A DNA stretch of 64,000 nucleotides, from contig OX638368.1 of assembly GCA_951812925.1 (NCBI GenBank), positions 77,234,909 through 77,298,908 on the forward strand. Reading direction: 5' to 3'. The position numbers were made by a program, and so were the translations under genes. Of this stretch, positions 43,898 to 55,272 are shown piece after piece. Under the pieces are notes generated by a model. That model was not told where the DNA came from. It was given only the letters and a program-made list of their open reading frames with translations, and did no database searches. The stretch is from Calliopum simillimum. Its lineage: Eukaryota; Arthropoda; Insecta; Diptera; Lauxaniidae. Position 1 is the stretch's first letter. Each line of letters begins with the position of its first letter.

Positions 43898-44420
43898 TGT
43901 TAAAGAAAAACATTAGAAGAAATGTAAAACATGAGGGTGGTTCACTAATAGTTTGGGGCTCCTTTTCAGCAGCTAGGGCTGGAATACTTCATGTTGTTGA
44001 TAGAAGTAAGGATCATAAGATTTATTTGAACATCTTAAGACTAAATTTATTGCAATGTAAGGATAAGCTTGGTCAATGTAGTGATATTCCTTATAATATG
44101 TGATCATGGATTCAATAGAACTGTCCAAATATATTCGTAATACTGGTGCAGGGTCCAGAACGCAAAAGTTCGCCAGCACAATATATCTTCAAAAACTGAA
44201 CTAAAAAGGGTATTCATGGAAGATGGGAAAAAATTGATCCGAGTTATTGTGAAAAACTAATTCAAAGGATGCCAAAAGGACTGAACATAACAATTAAAAA
44301 CTGAATAATGTACACTAAATACTGAACTCATGTAAAAATTATCATTTTGCTAAGGTGTACGAGTTTGGCTTTGGTACTGAATATGCTTGATTTTTGTAAC
44401 TTTTTATTTATTTTCAAAAA
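43898..44420 (+). pseudogene. Tc1-like transposase fragment, right arm
   Basis: Frame 43897-44103 (68 residues) contains KHEGGSLIVWGSFSAARAG, the V-K-x-G-G-G-S-x-x-V-W-G-C-F-S-type block that follows the first catalytic motif in Tc1 transposases. It decays after about 44100 and ends in the arm repeat. No complete triad. Confidence 0.75.
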
Positions 44421-44738
44421 TAACGGAATATTTCAAGTTTGGATTTTTGTTAAAATTGAAGGATTAATTAAATAGGCTATTTAAAAATGTTTCTTAAATT
44501 AATTTTGGGTACTTGGTTTTGGGGCATTGAAAAATAGTTTCTTTGGTGTACGAGTGACATGCTGTACATTAAAATTCCACTCTATAGGTAATTCAAAGAT
44601 TTTTCGAAAATTTAGAATAATTTTTTTCAAAAATGTTCCACTTACATGGTAAGAAGGTTTGATTTTTTGAATTTTTTTAACAGATATGGGCATTTCCGTG
44701 GCATCGCATGTGATCATCGAACACATTTTAAGTAAAAA

Positions 44739-45535
44739 CCAGTAAAGGTGTTACCTTTGGCCTGGCCAAACATTAAATACCTTACACAGCTGTATTTTGA
44801 AAATTTTGCTTGTATGAGAGGTGCCACGCCCTCTTGTCCGAATTCACCCAGATTTTTCTCAGAGTTTGAATTTATTGTTCTTAATATTTGAGTGAAATTT
44901 GGTTGGATTATTTCAAAAAATGTTTTCAGTACAGCGCTTGGAACCTTTTGCTTATATGGGAGGTGCCACGCCCTCTTGTCCAATTTTATCCAGTTTTTGC
45001 TTAAAGCTTGTATTTATAATTCTTAGTGTCTGAGTAAAATTTAGTTCGGTTATCTCAAAAAACGCTTTCAGTATAGTGTTTTGAACCTTTTGCTTATATG
45101 AGAGGTGCCACGCCCTCTTGTCCGAATTCGCCCAGTTTTCGCTCAGAGCTTGCGCTTACAATTCATGGTACTTATGTGTATTTTGGTTGCATTATCGTGA
45201 AAAATACTCCAAAAGTTGCATTTTGCATATATGTTTTGTATGGGCGGTAGGCGTGTCCGTTGACCGATTTCGCTCATTTTCAACCCTCCGAGCTATCTTT
45301 GACGACGGAGGCTGTGCATCAAATTTCATTGAATTATCTAGCTTAATTTTTCCAAAAAATGTATTTAAACAGACAGCCAGCCAGCCAGCCAGCCAGCCAG
45401 ACAGACGGACATGGCTATATCGACTCAGGAGGTACGCTGATCAAGAATATATATACTTTTCTATATCTACCGCGCCTCCTTCTCAGCGTTACAAATGGAA
45501 GGATAAAGTGAATAAACCCTGGGTGTAGGGTATAA
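44739..45535 (-). mobile_element. DINE-1-like Helitron with 142-bp repeat, copy B
   Basis: The reverse orientation of copy A, with the same block order. On the plus strand the GCCACGCCCTCTTGTCC block starts at 44823, 44965 and 45107, again exactly 142 bases apart. The 3' end on the minus strand has the hairpin TTTGGCCAGGCCAAA followed 17 bases later by CTGG and a T run. The 5' end is CTACACCCAGGG preceded by a TATA-like stretch. Non-autonomous. Confidence 0.78.
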
Positions 45536-45539
45536 AAAG

Positions 45540-46624
45540 TCAAAATAAAATGGATTTTTATTTTGACAATAGCCCTTCAACTTCAAGCAAGAATAATTCG
45601 AAAGATTAGTAAATCATATTGTTAAATCCTGCTCGTTCCCACCGGCCAAAATAGATTTATTTATGTTAGTTAATTTCAGAAGCAGTAAAATTAAACTTGT
45701 ACTTCATTTTCATTTTAATGTTTATCTTCCATTTGCTTTGTGTTCATGCCAATTGTCAAAGTTCCAGGGGTGTCACTAGGTCAAAAACTGCCACAATCGG
45801 TAGACTTGCTGAGGTTAAGGCACAAATTTGACTTTAAATCTCAGATTTAACTCAAATCTCAGATTTATTTTTGTATGGTAAATCCTGGGATCAACGCCCA
45901 GATTTAGCGCTAAGTCCAGAAACTGCATTAAATCACCTTTTTAATCTGCGGTGGAAATAGGCTATAAGACTGGATTTAAGAAATAAAAAGTTCTCTCCAT
46001 TTTTTCTTTATGCCTGAATATCTAAAATTTTTACTTCGGTAAAAAGTGGGCGTCTCAATTATTGAACAACGTCTACTTTTCCTTATGCTGTAGATATTCA
46101 TGAACTAGATCTACATATCAAATTTTATCAAAAATTGTTACTTCATTTGCGAGAAATAGCTTTTAATGTTTTTTACTTGTATGGGAGGTTCCACGCGCAC
46201 CGGCGATATTTCACCCACTTTCAGTTAGTAGGTGCCTAATAGCAAGTAGACTTCCTACAGTTAAATTCAGAGAAATTGCTTTAGTAGTTTTCTTTTACAG
46301 CGTATTATATTTTTGTGGCCGGTGCCACACCCTTCAACGAGTTTTTCCAATTCAACAAAATGTAAAATTTTAATCCTTGTTTCTAGGGGTAACATCTCCT
46401 AAATTTTCATCAAAATTGATTGATTCAAAATTTTCAATAGTGAAAAAGTGGGCGTGGCACTTTCTCAATACCCCTCACTTTTCGTTTTTTACAAGGTATT
46501 GGTATCTAAAGACCTTGAACGGTTTGCGAGTTATGACCAGTGCAAATAAACAAAAACATACAATTTTATCTCGTATAAGAAGACAAGATTCAAACAAGTA
46601 CAATTTGGCGCTACACTTGTAGCT
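45540..46624. other. Diverged sequence with DINE-like G/C blocks
   Basis: Blocks AAAAAGTGGGCGTGGCAC (46443), GTATGGGAGGTTCCACGC (46171) and TTGTGGCCGGTGCCACAC (46313) resemble the GGGCGTGGCA motif of DINE-1-type repeats. No coding region or end was recognised. Confidence 0.5.
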
Positions 46625-46788
46625 CAACCTTGCGCGCAAAGCTGCGTTGCATCAAATCGGCATTAAGGCGCAGTTGGCGTTATTGGAGCTGTTGGCGCTA
46701 GCACCTTATGAATATGTGTATCAGCCCCAGCAGCGCCGTGCTCGGTATCAGCGCATAACGCCAACGCAGCGCTGCGTTACTCATCACT
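46625..46788. other. Short GC-rich insertion
   Basis: CpG-rich stretch between AT-rich DNA and copia piece 3. It includes the perfect palindrome AACGCAGCGCTGCGTT and TTGGCG/CGCCAA inverted pairs. It may be a small MITE; not identified. Confidence 0.45.
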
Positions 46789-47073
46789 AAGCTAAATCGC
46801 TCAAAAACAGTATGTGTTGCAAAGTCAACGAAAGATACCAATATTTGGCATAAGCGATTAGGTCATCCATGTTATGAAAACATGGATAAATTGCAAAGTT
46901 TTTTTGAAGGGGCAGAAAAAATAAGTTTCAAAAAAGAAGACTGTGTAGTATGTCTTAAGGGGAAGATATCTCGTTTACCATCAAAAGATATTGGAACAAG
47001 AGCTAAAGGTCTTTTGAAAATCGTCCTTTCTGATTTGTGTGGTCTCATGGAAACATCGTCATTCAGTGGTTAA
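46789..47073 (+). pseudogene. Copia fragment, piece 3: GAG-pre-integrase region
   Basis: An open frame from 46789 gives KLNRSKTVCVA, then TNIWHKRLGHPCYENM, the His-x-x-x-His part of the copia zinc-binding pre-integrase domain, and EDCVVCLKGKISRLP, the Cys-x-x-Cys pair. It ends at a stop (47071-47073) after LSDLCGLMETS, where the integrase core would begin. In spacing and strand it continues pieces 1 and 2. Confidence 0.85.
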
Positions 47074-48462
47074 AGATAAAGAAATTGAGCTAAACATTTA
47101 GGGTGCAGCAAAATTCAAAAAAAATTAGTGCATCAAAAATTATCATAGATTAAGATCTTAAAACAAAAACTGCATACTTAGTTTTGGTCAAAACCCCCGA
47201 AAAGATAGCCCGCCCGGGGCTTGAATGAAGGTCTAAACGACAAAAATCATTGTTTTTTCGCAGTTTTTTTATTTTATCTCAAAAACCACGAAACTATTGG
47301 TAGCAATTCTTCTTAAATCTTTGAAAGGGATTAATTTTCTACATTTTTTGTTTTTTTCTCATTGCTCCACAGTGAAGTTTGCCCTATGGAAGTCCCGGAA
47401 GAAGTTCAAATTTTTTGATTTAAAAAACGGTTTTTTTCCTATAACTCAAGATACAAGAGACACACAAAAACTTTAGACCTCAATAAATGTAGAAAATCAG
47501 TTTTTCTATAGTTTTGCTTTGAAATCTTTATTCCAAAAGTAAACGGTTTCCCGCTAGAGGCCGAAATTTGTTAAAAGTAATTGTATATCATGTAAAAGCG
47601 ACTTTTTTATGTTTTTGTTTTGAAACATACCCAAAATTATGATAAGAAACTAATGGAGAAGTCAAGAGCTTTCAAACGTGGTCTTTTAAGTAGGAATCGG
47701 TCGAAATTTCCGCGAGACATGACAGTTTTCACATACTTGGTATTTTTTTAAAGTTTTGATTTTGGGTATTTTTGTTTCACAGTGTATTTTGCATCCACAA
47801 CTTAAGATTTTTTTATGTTTATTACCTTACGTTAAAAGACGATAAACAGCGCAACTTTCAGGACCAAGAATGTCAAAATCGGTTTGTAGCTTCCTTGCGA
47901 ATTTCAACCTGAGAGTTTGGATTTTTTAAAATTTTTGTCAAATACGGCTTTTTTTGAGTATGAGCGACTGTAAACCCTAGATGCCGTAAAAAATGTATAC
48001 TATTATATCCCAAAAACTGTAGAAAATATATTTTGCCATATTTTGGTCCTGCAAGTCATCTTTCCACAGCTAACAGTTTGTGCCCAACAGGCCGATTTTT
48101 GTGAAAAAAAATCATATTTTTAGAAACTTTTATTTTGAAGCGACCTTTTGATGTTTTTGCTTATAAATTTTCCAAAAATTTTAAAAGGCCACTTAAGAAA
48201 AAGTTAAAAGCATTCAAACGTGGTCTTTGAAAAAGAAATCGGTTGGAATTTACGCAAGATATAAAAGTTATAAGAGAGAGATATGGGTGATTCTTAGATA
48301 ACTGTGCTTTTTCGAGTTGTAAAATTGGCAGATATTTTTTTTGGATTTTTGCAAGTTTCTTCATGCTATCTTATGTAAACACTCTCTTAAAACTCACCTT
48401 TTAAGTAGATCAACAACAAGTGTGAATTTACGGCTTTGAGGTCGAAATTAAGAAATTTTGCT

Positions 48463-50188
48463 GCCACGTTTGTGACCAAATTGCCACGTTTGTGACATTT
48501 TAGCCACAGTATGAAAAAATTATGGTTTTGAACGTTTTGATGAGAGATATATTGCATATAATGACAAATTTACACTTCAAGACTAATTTTGCAACAGTGT
48601 CATGTCTCCGGTGGTCCATTTTTTTTATACCCTACGGCCCTAAAGATCAACTATGGTTCCCTGTCCTCTGTTTTAATAGCCGTTTATGATGGATTAGGAT
48701 CTCCTAATTACAAATCTGATCTTGATTTTTTTCTATTACATCAGTATCCTTAGTTATCCTTGCTCAAAAATGAAAAAATCACAGTTTTGACATCTACTTA
48801 ACTAAAACAGCAATAAGTAAAATTAATTTTTGTCAATGGATTCAGACAGCCGAATTTATTATCAACAAGACAAAATTTACCGTTTTTCAATTGGATTCCC
48901 AGTTTCCGAGTTATAAGCCTTTAAAAAAAGGATACCTCTCAATAACACACAAAGGACCGAAAAATTAACAAAAATGGTAAGTTTTATTATTTTTACCAGA
49001 AATATATTTTATCACGAAAATTTTAAGCCCTTGCAGACTAAAATCGGATGAAAAAATAAGGCTCTATTGTAGATTTAGTGAATGAACAGATGAAATTTTG
49101 ATTCTGTGAATTTGCAAAGTAGTAGTTTAGTAGGCTTAGTCACTAAATCTAGAATAGAGCTGTCATTTTTCATGCGATTATGGTCTGCAAAGTCGCGAAA
49201 TTTTTGTAATTAAATATGTTATTGATAAAAATAATAAAACTTGATTTTTTGTAACTTTTCGGTCTCGAAAAATCCTTTGTATGTTATCGAAAGTTGTCCT
49301 TAATTTAAACGCTTATAACTCGGAAGCTAAGAATCCAATTGAAAAACGGTAAATTATGTCTTGTTGACAATAAATTTGGCTGTCTGAATCAATTCACAAA
49401 AATTTATTTTACTTGTTGTTGTTTTTGTTCTATAGCTTTAAGTAGATGTCAAAACAGTGATTTTTTCACTTTTGAGCAAGGATTCTGATGGTGTAGAAAA
49501 ATTTTTGTATTAAAAACATAATTAATAGCCTTCAACTAAACATCTGTATACTCAAACTTTATATGAAATATGTTTTTTTGCAGACTGATAAAAAGTGCCA
49601 CGTTTGTGACATTTTTGATGCGCCACGTTTGTGACATTTTTGCAGTTTATCGCTCATTGTAAAGCACGCTTTTGAGTTCAAGATTTTTCCGAAAGAATTT
49701 GGGGTCATGTCTGCAAATCCTACAAAAAAATTGTTTCATGCATAAAATAAAATGTCCTACCTGGGAGTGCCGAGTGCCACGTTTGTGACCATAATTTTTA
49801 GAAAAAACGGTTTTTGTTTATAAAATGCCCTATAAAACGCAAACAGATTTCTGTTTGGACGCGTTCGGACATGATGACGTTTGGGTGACGGTTAGTGATC
49901 AGAATTAATGCATGTGTATTGCAATCTATTGACTGAAACAGTAGTACCATGCAGTAGTAGCATAATACTTTTAAGAAATTTTTTTTTTCCAAAACTAGGG
50001 GACAGTTTTCAATTCGAAATTGTGCCCTCTAAAAATTGTTTAAAACTGCAGATGAGCTTAGAATATTGTAGCCTTAAGTATTTACTTAATATGTGTAGTA
50101 ACTTGTTTTCTGTTCTATTTCCGTTTTTTGGTCGTTTTTCATCGTTTTGTGTTTAAAAAGTAGGGGTAGGACATGCCACGTTTGTGAC
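48463..50188 (+). repeat. Six dispersed GCCACGTTTGTGAC repeats
   Basis: Perfect 14-mers start at 48463, 48483, 49597, 49622, 49776 and 50175, all on the plus strand. Two pairs are spaced 20 and 25 bases apart. They sit between the arms of the large palindrome and outside the inner one. Confidence 0.9.
48730..49490. repeat. Inner palindrome of the 4.5-kb element
   Basis: GACAGCCGAATTTATTATC pairs with AATAAATTTGGCTGTC, and CCGTTTTTCAATTGGATTC with GAATCCAATTGAAAAACGG. The centre is near 49110. Probably a nested fold-back. Confidence 0.8.
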
Positions 50189-51794
50189 ATTTGGGGTATA
50201 TTTGCAAACTTTCACAATAGACCAATAATTATTTGGTGGTAAAATTGATCCGCTCTATTAGAAAAACATAGTTTCTAACTTATAGCGTAATTTTTTGTGA
50301 AAAAAAAGCCTACTGTATAGGTGAAATCTCCAGAGGACACAAAAAGTACAGTTATCTGAGAATCACCCATATAAGAGTATTTTTTTATTGTGCAGATATG
50401 ATTTTTGGTTATTTTTTTGTATCACAGAGTATATAAAAACTGTCATATCTCGCGTAAATTTTAACCAATTTCTATTCTAAAGACTATGTTTGAAAGCTTT
50501 TAACCATATCTTAAAGTCTTTTTAAAAATTTTGGGAAAATTTGCAAGTAAAAACATCAAAAGGTTGCTTCAAAATTAAAATTACTAATTCGATTTTTTTT
50601 TTATCACAAAAATCGGCCTCTAGGGCACAAATTGTTAGCTGTGGAAAGATGACTATCAGAAGCAAAATATAGCAAAATATATTTTCTATAGTTTTTGGGA
50701 TATAATAGTACACATTTTTTATGGTATTTAGGGTATACAGTCGCTCATACTCAAAAAAAGCCGTATATAACAAAAATTTAAGAAAATCCTAACTCTCAGG
50801 CTAAAATTCGCAAGGAAACTACAAACCGATTTTGACATCTTTGATCTTAAAAGTTGCGCTGCTTATCGTCCTTTAACGTAGGGTAATAAACATAAAAAAA
50901 TCTTAAGTTGTGGATGCAAAATACACTGTGAAACAAAAATACCCAAAATCAGAACTTTGCAAAAAGTACCAAGTATGTAAGAACTATCATATCTCACGCA
51001 ATTTTAATCCGATTTCCATTCTAAAGACCATGTTTATAAGCTCTTAATTTTTTCATTAGTTTCTAATCAAAATTTTGGGTATATTTTAAAACCAAAACAA
51101 TAACAGGCCGCTTTTTCATGATGCACAATTATTTTTAACAAATTTCGGCCTCTAGCGGGAAACCGTTTACTTTTGGAATAAAGATTTCAAAGCAAAACTA
51201 TAGGAAAACAGATTTCCTACATTTATTGAGGTCTAAAATTTTTGTGTGTCTCTTGTATCTTGAGTTATAGAGAAAAAACCGTTTTTTGAATCAAAAAATT
51301 TGAACTTCTTCCGGGACTTCCATAGGGCAAACTTGACTGTAAAGCAATGAGAAAAATACAAAAAATGTAGAAAATTAATTTCTTTCAAAGATTTAGGATG
51401 AATTACTACCAATAGTTTCGTGGTTTTTGAGATAAAATAAAAAAACTGCGAAAAAACAATGATTTTTGTCGTTTAGACCTTCATTCAAGCCCCGGGCGGG
51501 CCATCTTTTCGGGGGTTTTGACCAAAACTAAGTATGCAGTCTTTGTTATAAGGCCTGCTCCCAAGATAATCTTTGATGCAACCTATAATTTTCCCATTAT
51601 TTCGAAAAAGTGTTGCACCCTACTAAACATACTACTGAAGTAAAACACGCCAAGTTAAAAAAGCATGATCTGACCGATTTGGCTAAAATTTGGCATTATT
51701 GCATTACCGATGCTAGCATTATAAAAGCACGAGGATTTTGCTATGGAATTTTTTGTCAAAAAACAGGTCGTGCCATTGATTGATTGATTTTTGT

Positions 51795-52345
51795 GGCTCC
51801 CGGAAATAACGCCATAGGAAATAACGCCAGAAAATTTTTTGGAAATAACGCCAGAAATTTTCTGGCCTTAATTTTTGGAAATAAAGCCAAAAACTGATTA
51901 GGAAACAACGCCAGACTTTTTGGAAATAATGCCAAAGGAAATAACGCCAGAAAATTTTTTGGAAATAACGCCTGAAAAATCTGCATACAAAATTCTGGCG
52001 TTATTTCCATTTTGTTTTGGAAATAAAACCCAAAATTAACTAGGAAATAACGCCAGAAAAGTTTTTGGCTTTATTTCCAAAACAAAATGGAAATAACGCC
52101 AGAATTTTGTATGACAATTTTTCTTTCGTTATTTCAAAACTATTTTCTGGCGTTATTTCCTATGGCGTTATTTCCTTTTTCTAAAAAACATTATTTTTGG
52201 AAATAACGCCAGAAAAGTTTTTGGCTTTATTTCCAAATTAAAATGGAAATAACGCCAGGATTTTGTATGAAGATTTTTCTGGCGTTATTTCCAAAAAATT
52301 TTCTGGCGTTATTTCCTATGGCGTTATTTCAGGGAGCCATTTTGG
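51795..52345. mobile_element. Fold-back built of GGAAATAACGCCAGAAA repeats
   Basis: Ends GGCTCCCGGAAATAACGCC and the inverse of GGCGTTATTTCAGGGAGCC. Between them a 20-25-base motif GGAAATAACGCCAGAAA recurs about fifteen times in both orientations. A 10-bp direct repeat TGATTTTTGT (51785-51794 and 52346-52355) flanks it. Frames with repeated ALFPKNFL are translations of this motif, not a protein. Confidence 0.8.
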
Positions 52346-52559
52346 TGATTTTTGTAAATTTCTTAGAAAGACTGCTTTTCAAAAACTCAAACTTTTTTTT
52401 CAGATTTTTCGAAACGTTTTATAATTTTTTAACAATTTTTCTCCAAATATTAGGAAAAAAGCATTTCGACGTTCTAAAAATTCTGAAAAATTTCCCACGT
52501 ATTCTTTCATGCATTCTAAGCATTTAATGTTTAGCAAAAGAGCAAAGCCTACTAAGAAA

Positions 52560-52693
52560 AAAATCTCATTCGTATTATCGAACCGTAAAATTTACCGCTG
52601 TTCGTATTATAGAATCAAGTGTGGAAGAAATATTGCATTCATATCATTGGACATTCGTAATACGGAGCATTCGTATTACTGGACGTCGACTGT
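52560..52693. mobile_element. Right end of a pogo-like element
   Basis: Read inward on the minus strand it starts TACAGTCGACGTCCAGTAAT, then ACGAATGCTCCGTATTACG. Motif TTCGTATTA occurs four times. The CAGT start with TA and the repeating TTCGTATTA motif are like pogo/Tigger-type termini. The other end is missing, and the interval 52356-52560 shows nothing else. Confidence 0.5.
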
Positions 52694-52699
52694 ATATTA

Positions 52700-55272
52700 C
52701 CTCATAGGTTAGGTTAGGGTGGCGGTAATTGCGTAAGCAAAAACCTCACATAGACCAACTAGGTCCATAGCGTTACCACAAAACTTCCTTCGGTTAGGAG
52801 AATAGCAGTGTTCTGGCTTCATGATTTTCATCTATATCGAAGGTTCCAGTTTTTAAGGCGAAATTCATTAGTTTCGATAATGCTATTCCAGCTATCTCAT
52901 TCATGGAGCCGAACATAGCCTGCCCAAGAATTGCCATTCTGCGTCTGGTTAGGGCTGGGCGATAGCACAAGATGTGCTCTACCGTTTCTTCCTCATCGGG
53001 TTCGGAACAGTTTCTGCACCAGTTATTTGATATTAATCCCATCCTGTATGCATGGTGTTCAATCAGGCAGTGTCCAGTTGTAACTCCAATCAACAGTCTG
53101 CAATTAATTTTGCTAAGAGAGAGTACATATGTAGTTTTGTTATTATTGTAAGAGGGCCGTTTTGTTTTTTGTGTTGTTTAGCCATCTATTTTCCGCTAAA
53201 ATTTCTAGTTGCTTAGTCTTTTGCGTATAGTAGAACTTAAGTGGTACTTCTACAAACAAGGGATCATTGAGTAACTGCACACCTTGTTTAGCAAGCTCGT
53301 CAGCCCTTTCATTTCCCACAATGTTGCAGTGACCAGGAACCCACAGTAATCGTACTGAGTTATTATTGCTTAGGCTTTGCAAAGATTCGTAACAGTTTGA
53401 TACCATTTTAGAATTAATAGTGCTTTAAGAGCTGCTTGACTATCAACATAAATGTTTATTTTTTTATAAGAAATATTTCCTACTAAAAAATCAGCGGTTG
53501 CTTGTAGGATTCCCAAGTATTGGAGTTCAGTACAAAAAATTCAGCGCCAACCCCCTCATCTTGCTTCGAACCATCTGTGTATATATTTATTTCATTTGGT
53601 GGGTCTAGGTGATGCGATGTCCAGTAGTCCCTGGATGGAAATTTAACTGAATACTTCCTGTCGAACCGTGTTGTTGGTGGTAAATAATCTGTTGTGATAT
53701 TTTTAATATCATCTATTGCTATGTCCAAAAATTTTGTGTTTGAAATGATTCGCTTCTTTCAGTCTAAGGGCATTTCTACACACCACACTTTAGCAAAAAG
53801 ATCTATTGGTAGTAAGTTTAGAATAATGTTGAGTGAATCGGCTGATGCTGTTTTAAGCGCTCCTGTAATTCCAAAGCAAAGCTGGCGTTGTACTTTTTCT
53901 AAGTTTTTCAGGTTTCCCTTATTATCAAGAGCTTTCCACCAAATCACCACCCCATATAATAAGATAGGTCTTACAATAGAGGTGTAGATCCAGTGTGTCA
54001 CTCTTGGGTTTAGTCCCCAAGTACAGCAAAACATTTTTTTCCATGCATAGACGGCATTATTAGATTTATTTAATCGTTCTTCTATGTTGGTTTTCCAAGA
54101 CAATTTCTTATCGAGAATTATTCCCAGAAATTTGGCTTGATTGAGAACTGGTAACTTAATATTATTTAAACATACATCCCTAAACGTGGGTATTTTATAT
54201 TTTCTTGTAAAAAGGACTAGCTCCGTTTTTTTAGCATTAATGTTTAGTCCTTTACTTGAAACCCATCTACACATGATTGTGAGTGCATTTTCAAGTAGCT
54301 CACTTAATTCATTTAGGAAACGACCCCTTACTAAAATAACTAAGTACAACATCTGCATAGGCCACTGTTTTGACCCCCCTGCTTTGAAGAGCCTTAAGTA
54401 TAGGATCTAAAACGAGTATCCATAGTAGAGGAGACAAAACTCCGCCTTGTGGAGTACCTCTTGTTGAAAATTTTTGGGTACTAGTTTGTCCCCATTCGGC
54501 TCTGATTATGCGGTTGCTGAGCATGGTATCGATCCATCTACATATACTGGAATCTACCCCCGCACTCACAACGGCATTTATTAGCGCTTCTTTTGTTACA
54601 TTATTGAAAGCTCCTTCGATATCTAGGAAAGCCGCTAACGTAAATTCTTTATACTGCAGGGAAGATTCGATCGATTGAACAACCGCGTGTAAAGCTGTTT
54701 CTACGGATTTCCCTTTTTGATATGCATGATGAGATACACAAAGAAAGCTTTTAGGGAGCTTCTCTCTGATGTGTGATTCTTATATACGTTCCATTACTTT
54801 GAGCAAAAGAGATGTTAAGCTAATGGGTCTGTAGTCCTTGGGCTTAGCGTGGCTACTCTTACCTCCTTTCGGTATAAAGATCACACGTGCTAGGCACCAG
54901 GACTTTGGAGTCACATTTAGCCTTAAACATCCTTCAAAAATATTAATAAGCCATTGCAGAATAATTTCCATTATGTTTCGCAGCATAGCTGGAAAAATCC
55001 CATCAGGCCCTGGTGATTTGAACGGTTTAACAGAATTAATTGCCCATTTCACTCTGCTTTTAGAAAAGATGTTTGGGATGTTGTCATTTATTGTCTGAGC
55101 CGAGTTTGTAATTATATGCGGCTCGCTTTTACAGCCGGGAAAGTGAGTGTTGAGTAGTAGCTCAACAGTCTCTTGATCGTGCTGCGTCCAGATGCCATTT
55201 TCTTTTTGTAATAGGAGAGGTGATATTTCCTTCTTGGAAAAAATTTTTCTTAGTCTGTCAGACTCTGAGACT
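52700..55272 (-). mobile_element. RNase H-bearing LINE, 5' part missing
   Basis: Minus-strand element with RT, RNase H and a C-terminal Cys/His region. The 3' tail on the minus strand is CCACCCTAACCTAACCTATG. It is almost identical to the 3' fragment at 24772-25595. The 5' side is cut at the palindrome starting at 55273, within the N-terminal RT region; the endonuclease is absent. Confidence 0.85.
52800..55272 (-). pseudogene. LINE reverse transcriptase-RNase H, broken
   Basis: Pieces in order: 54780-55289 with SPGPDGIFPAML and KDYRPISLTSLLLKVMERI; 54309-54569 with STRGTPQGGVLSPLLW and AYADVVLS; 53759-54358 with RGRFLNELSELLENAL and FLGIILDKKLSW; 53483-53728 with the RNase H start NIYTDGSKQDEGVGA; 53143-53406 with LLWVPGHCNIVGNERADELA; 52794-53093 with CRNCSEPDEEETVEH. 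The active site, usually YADD, has lost its second Asp and is followed by a frameshift. An in-frame stop near 54780 and other shifts disable it. RNase H after RT is typical of the I, R1 and LOA groups; the exact clade is not certain. Confidence 0.85.

Larger units (their letters stand above)
38650..44566. mobile_element. Inverted Tc1-like composite split by a LINE
   Basis: CTCGTACACCAAAGAAACT at 38651 is found inverted at 44536-44554, where the right end runs on to GACATGCTG followed by TA. Between them, two partial transposase copies face away from a centre near 43897, and matching arms (43108-43290 with 44200-44480; 39640-39692 with 44460-44500) form a large palindrome. The RTE-like LINE (39698-43102) and a fold-back (38673-39598) are inserted into the left arm. 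Confidence 0.65.
47101..51620. mobile_element. 4.5-kb palindromic element
   Basis: The ends are GGGTGCAGCAAAATTC and the inverse of TGTTGCACCC, both next to TA (47099-47100 and 51621-51622). Arms of about 1.2 kb (47101-48310 and 50345-51620) pair through CCCGCCCGGGGCTTGAATG, CATAGGGCAAACTT, TTTCCCGCTAGAGGCCG and TGATTCTCAGATAACTG-type blocks. There is no long frame. The centre carries a smaller palindrome and the GCCACGTTTGTGAC repeats. Possible TA duplication points to a Tc1/mariner-like mode, unproven. Confidence 0.75.

Noticed and set aside
48463..50188. CRISPR-like array from repeated GCCACGTTTGTGAC
   Set aside because: Irregular spacing of 20 to more than 1000 bases, eukaryotic transposon context, no cas genes.
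51756..52527. Frames with repeated ALFPKNFL, possible repeat protein
   Set aside because: They are translations of the GGAAATAACGCC motif in both orientations; there is no start context or conserved protein.
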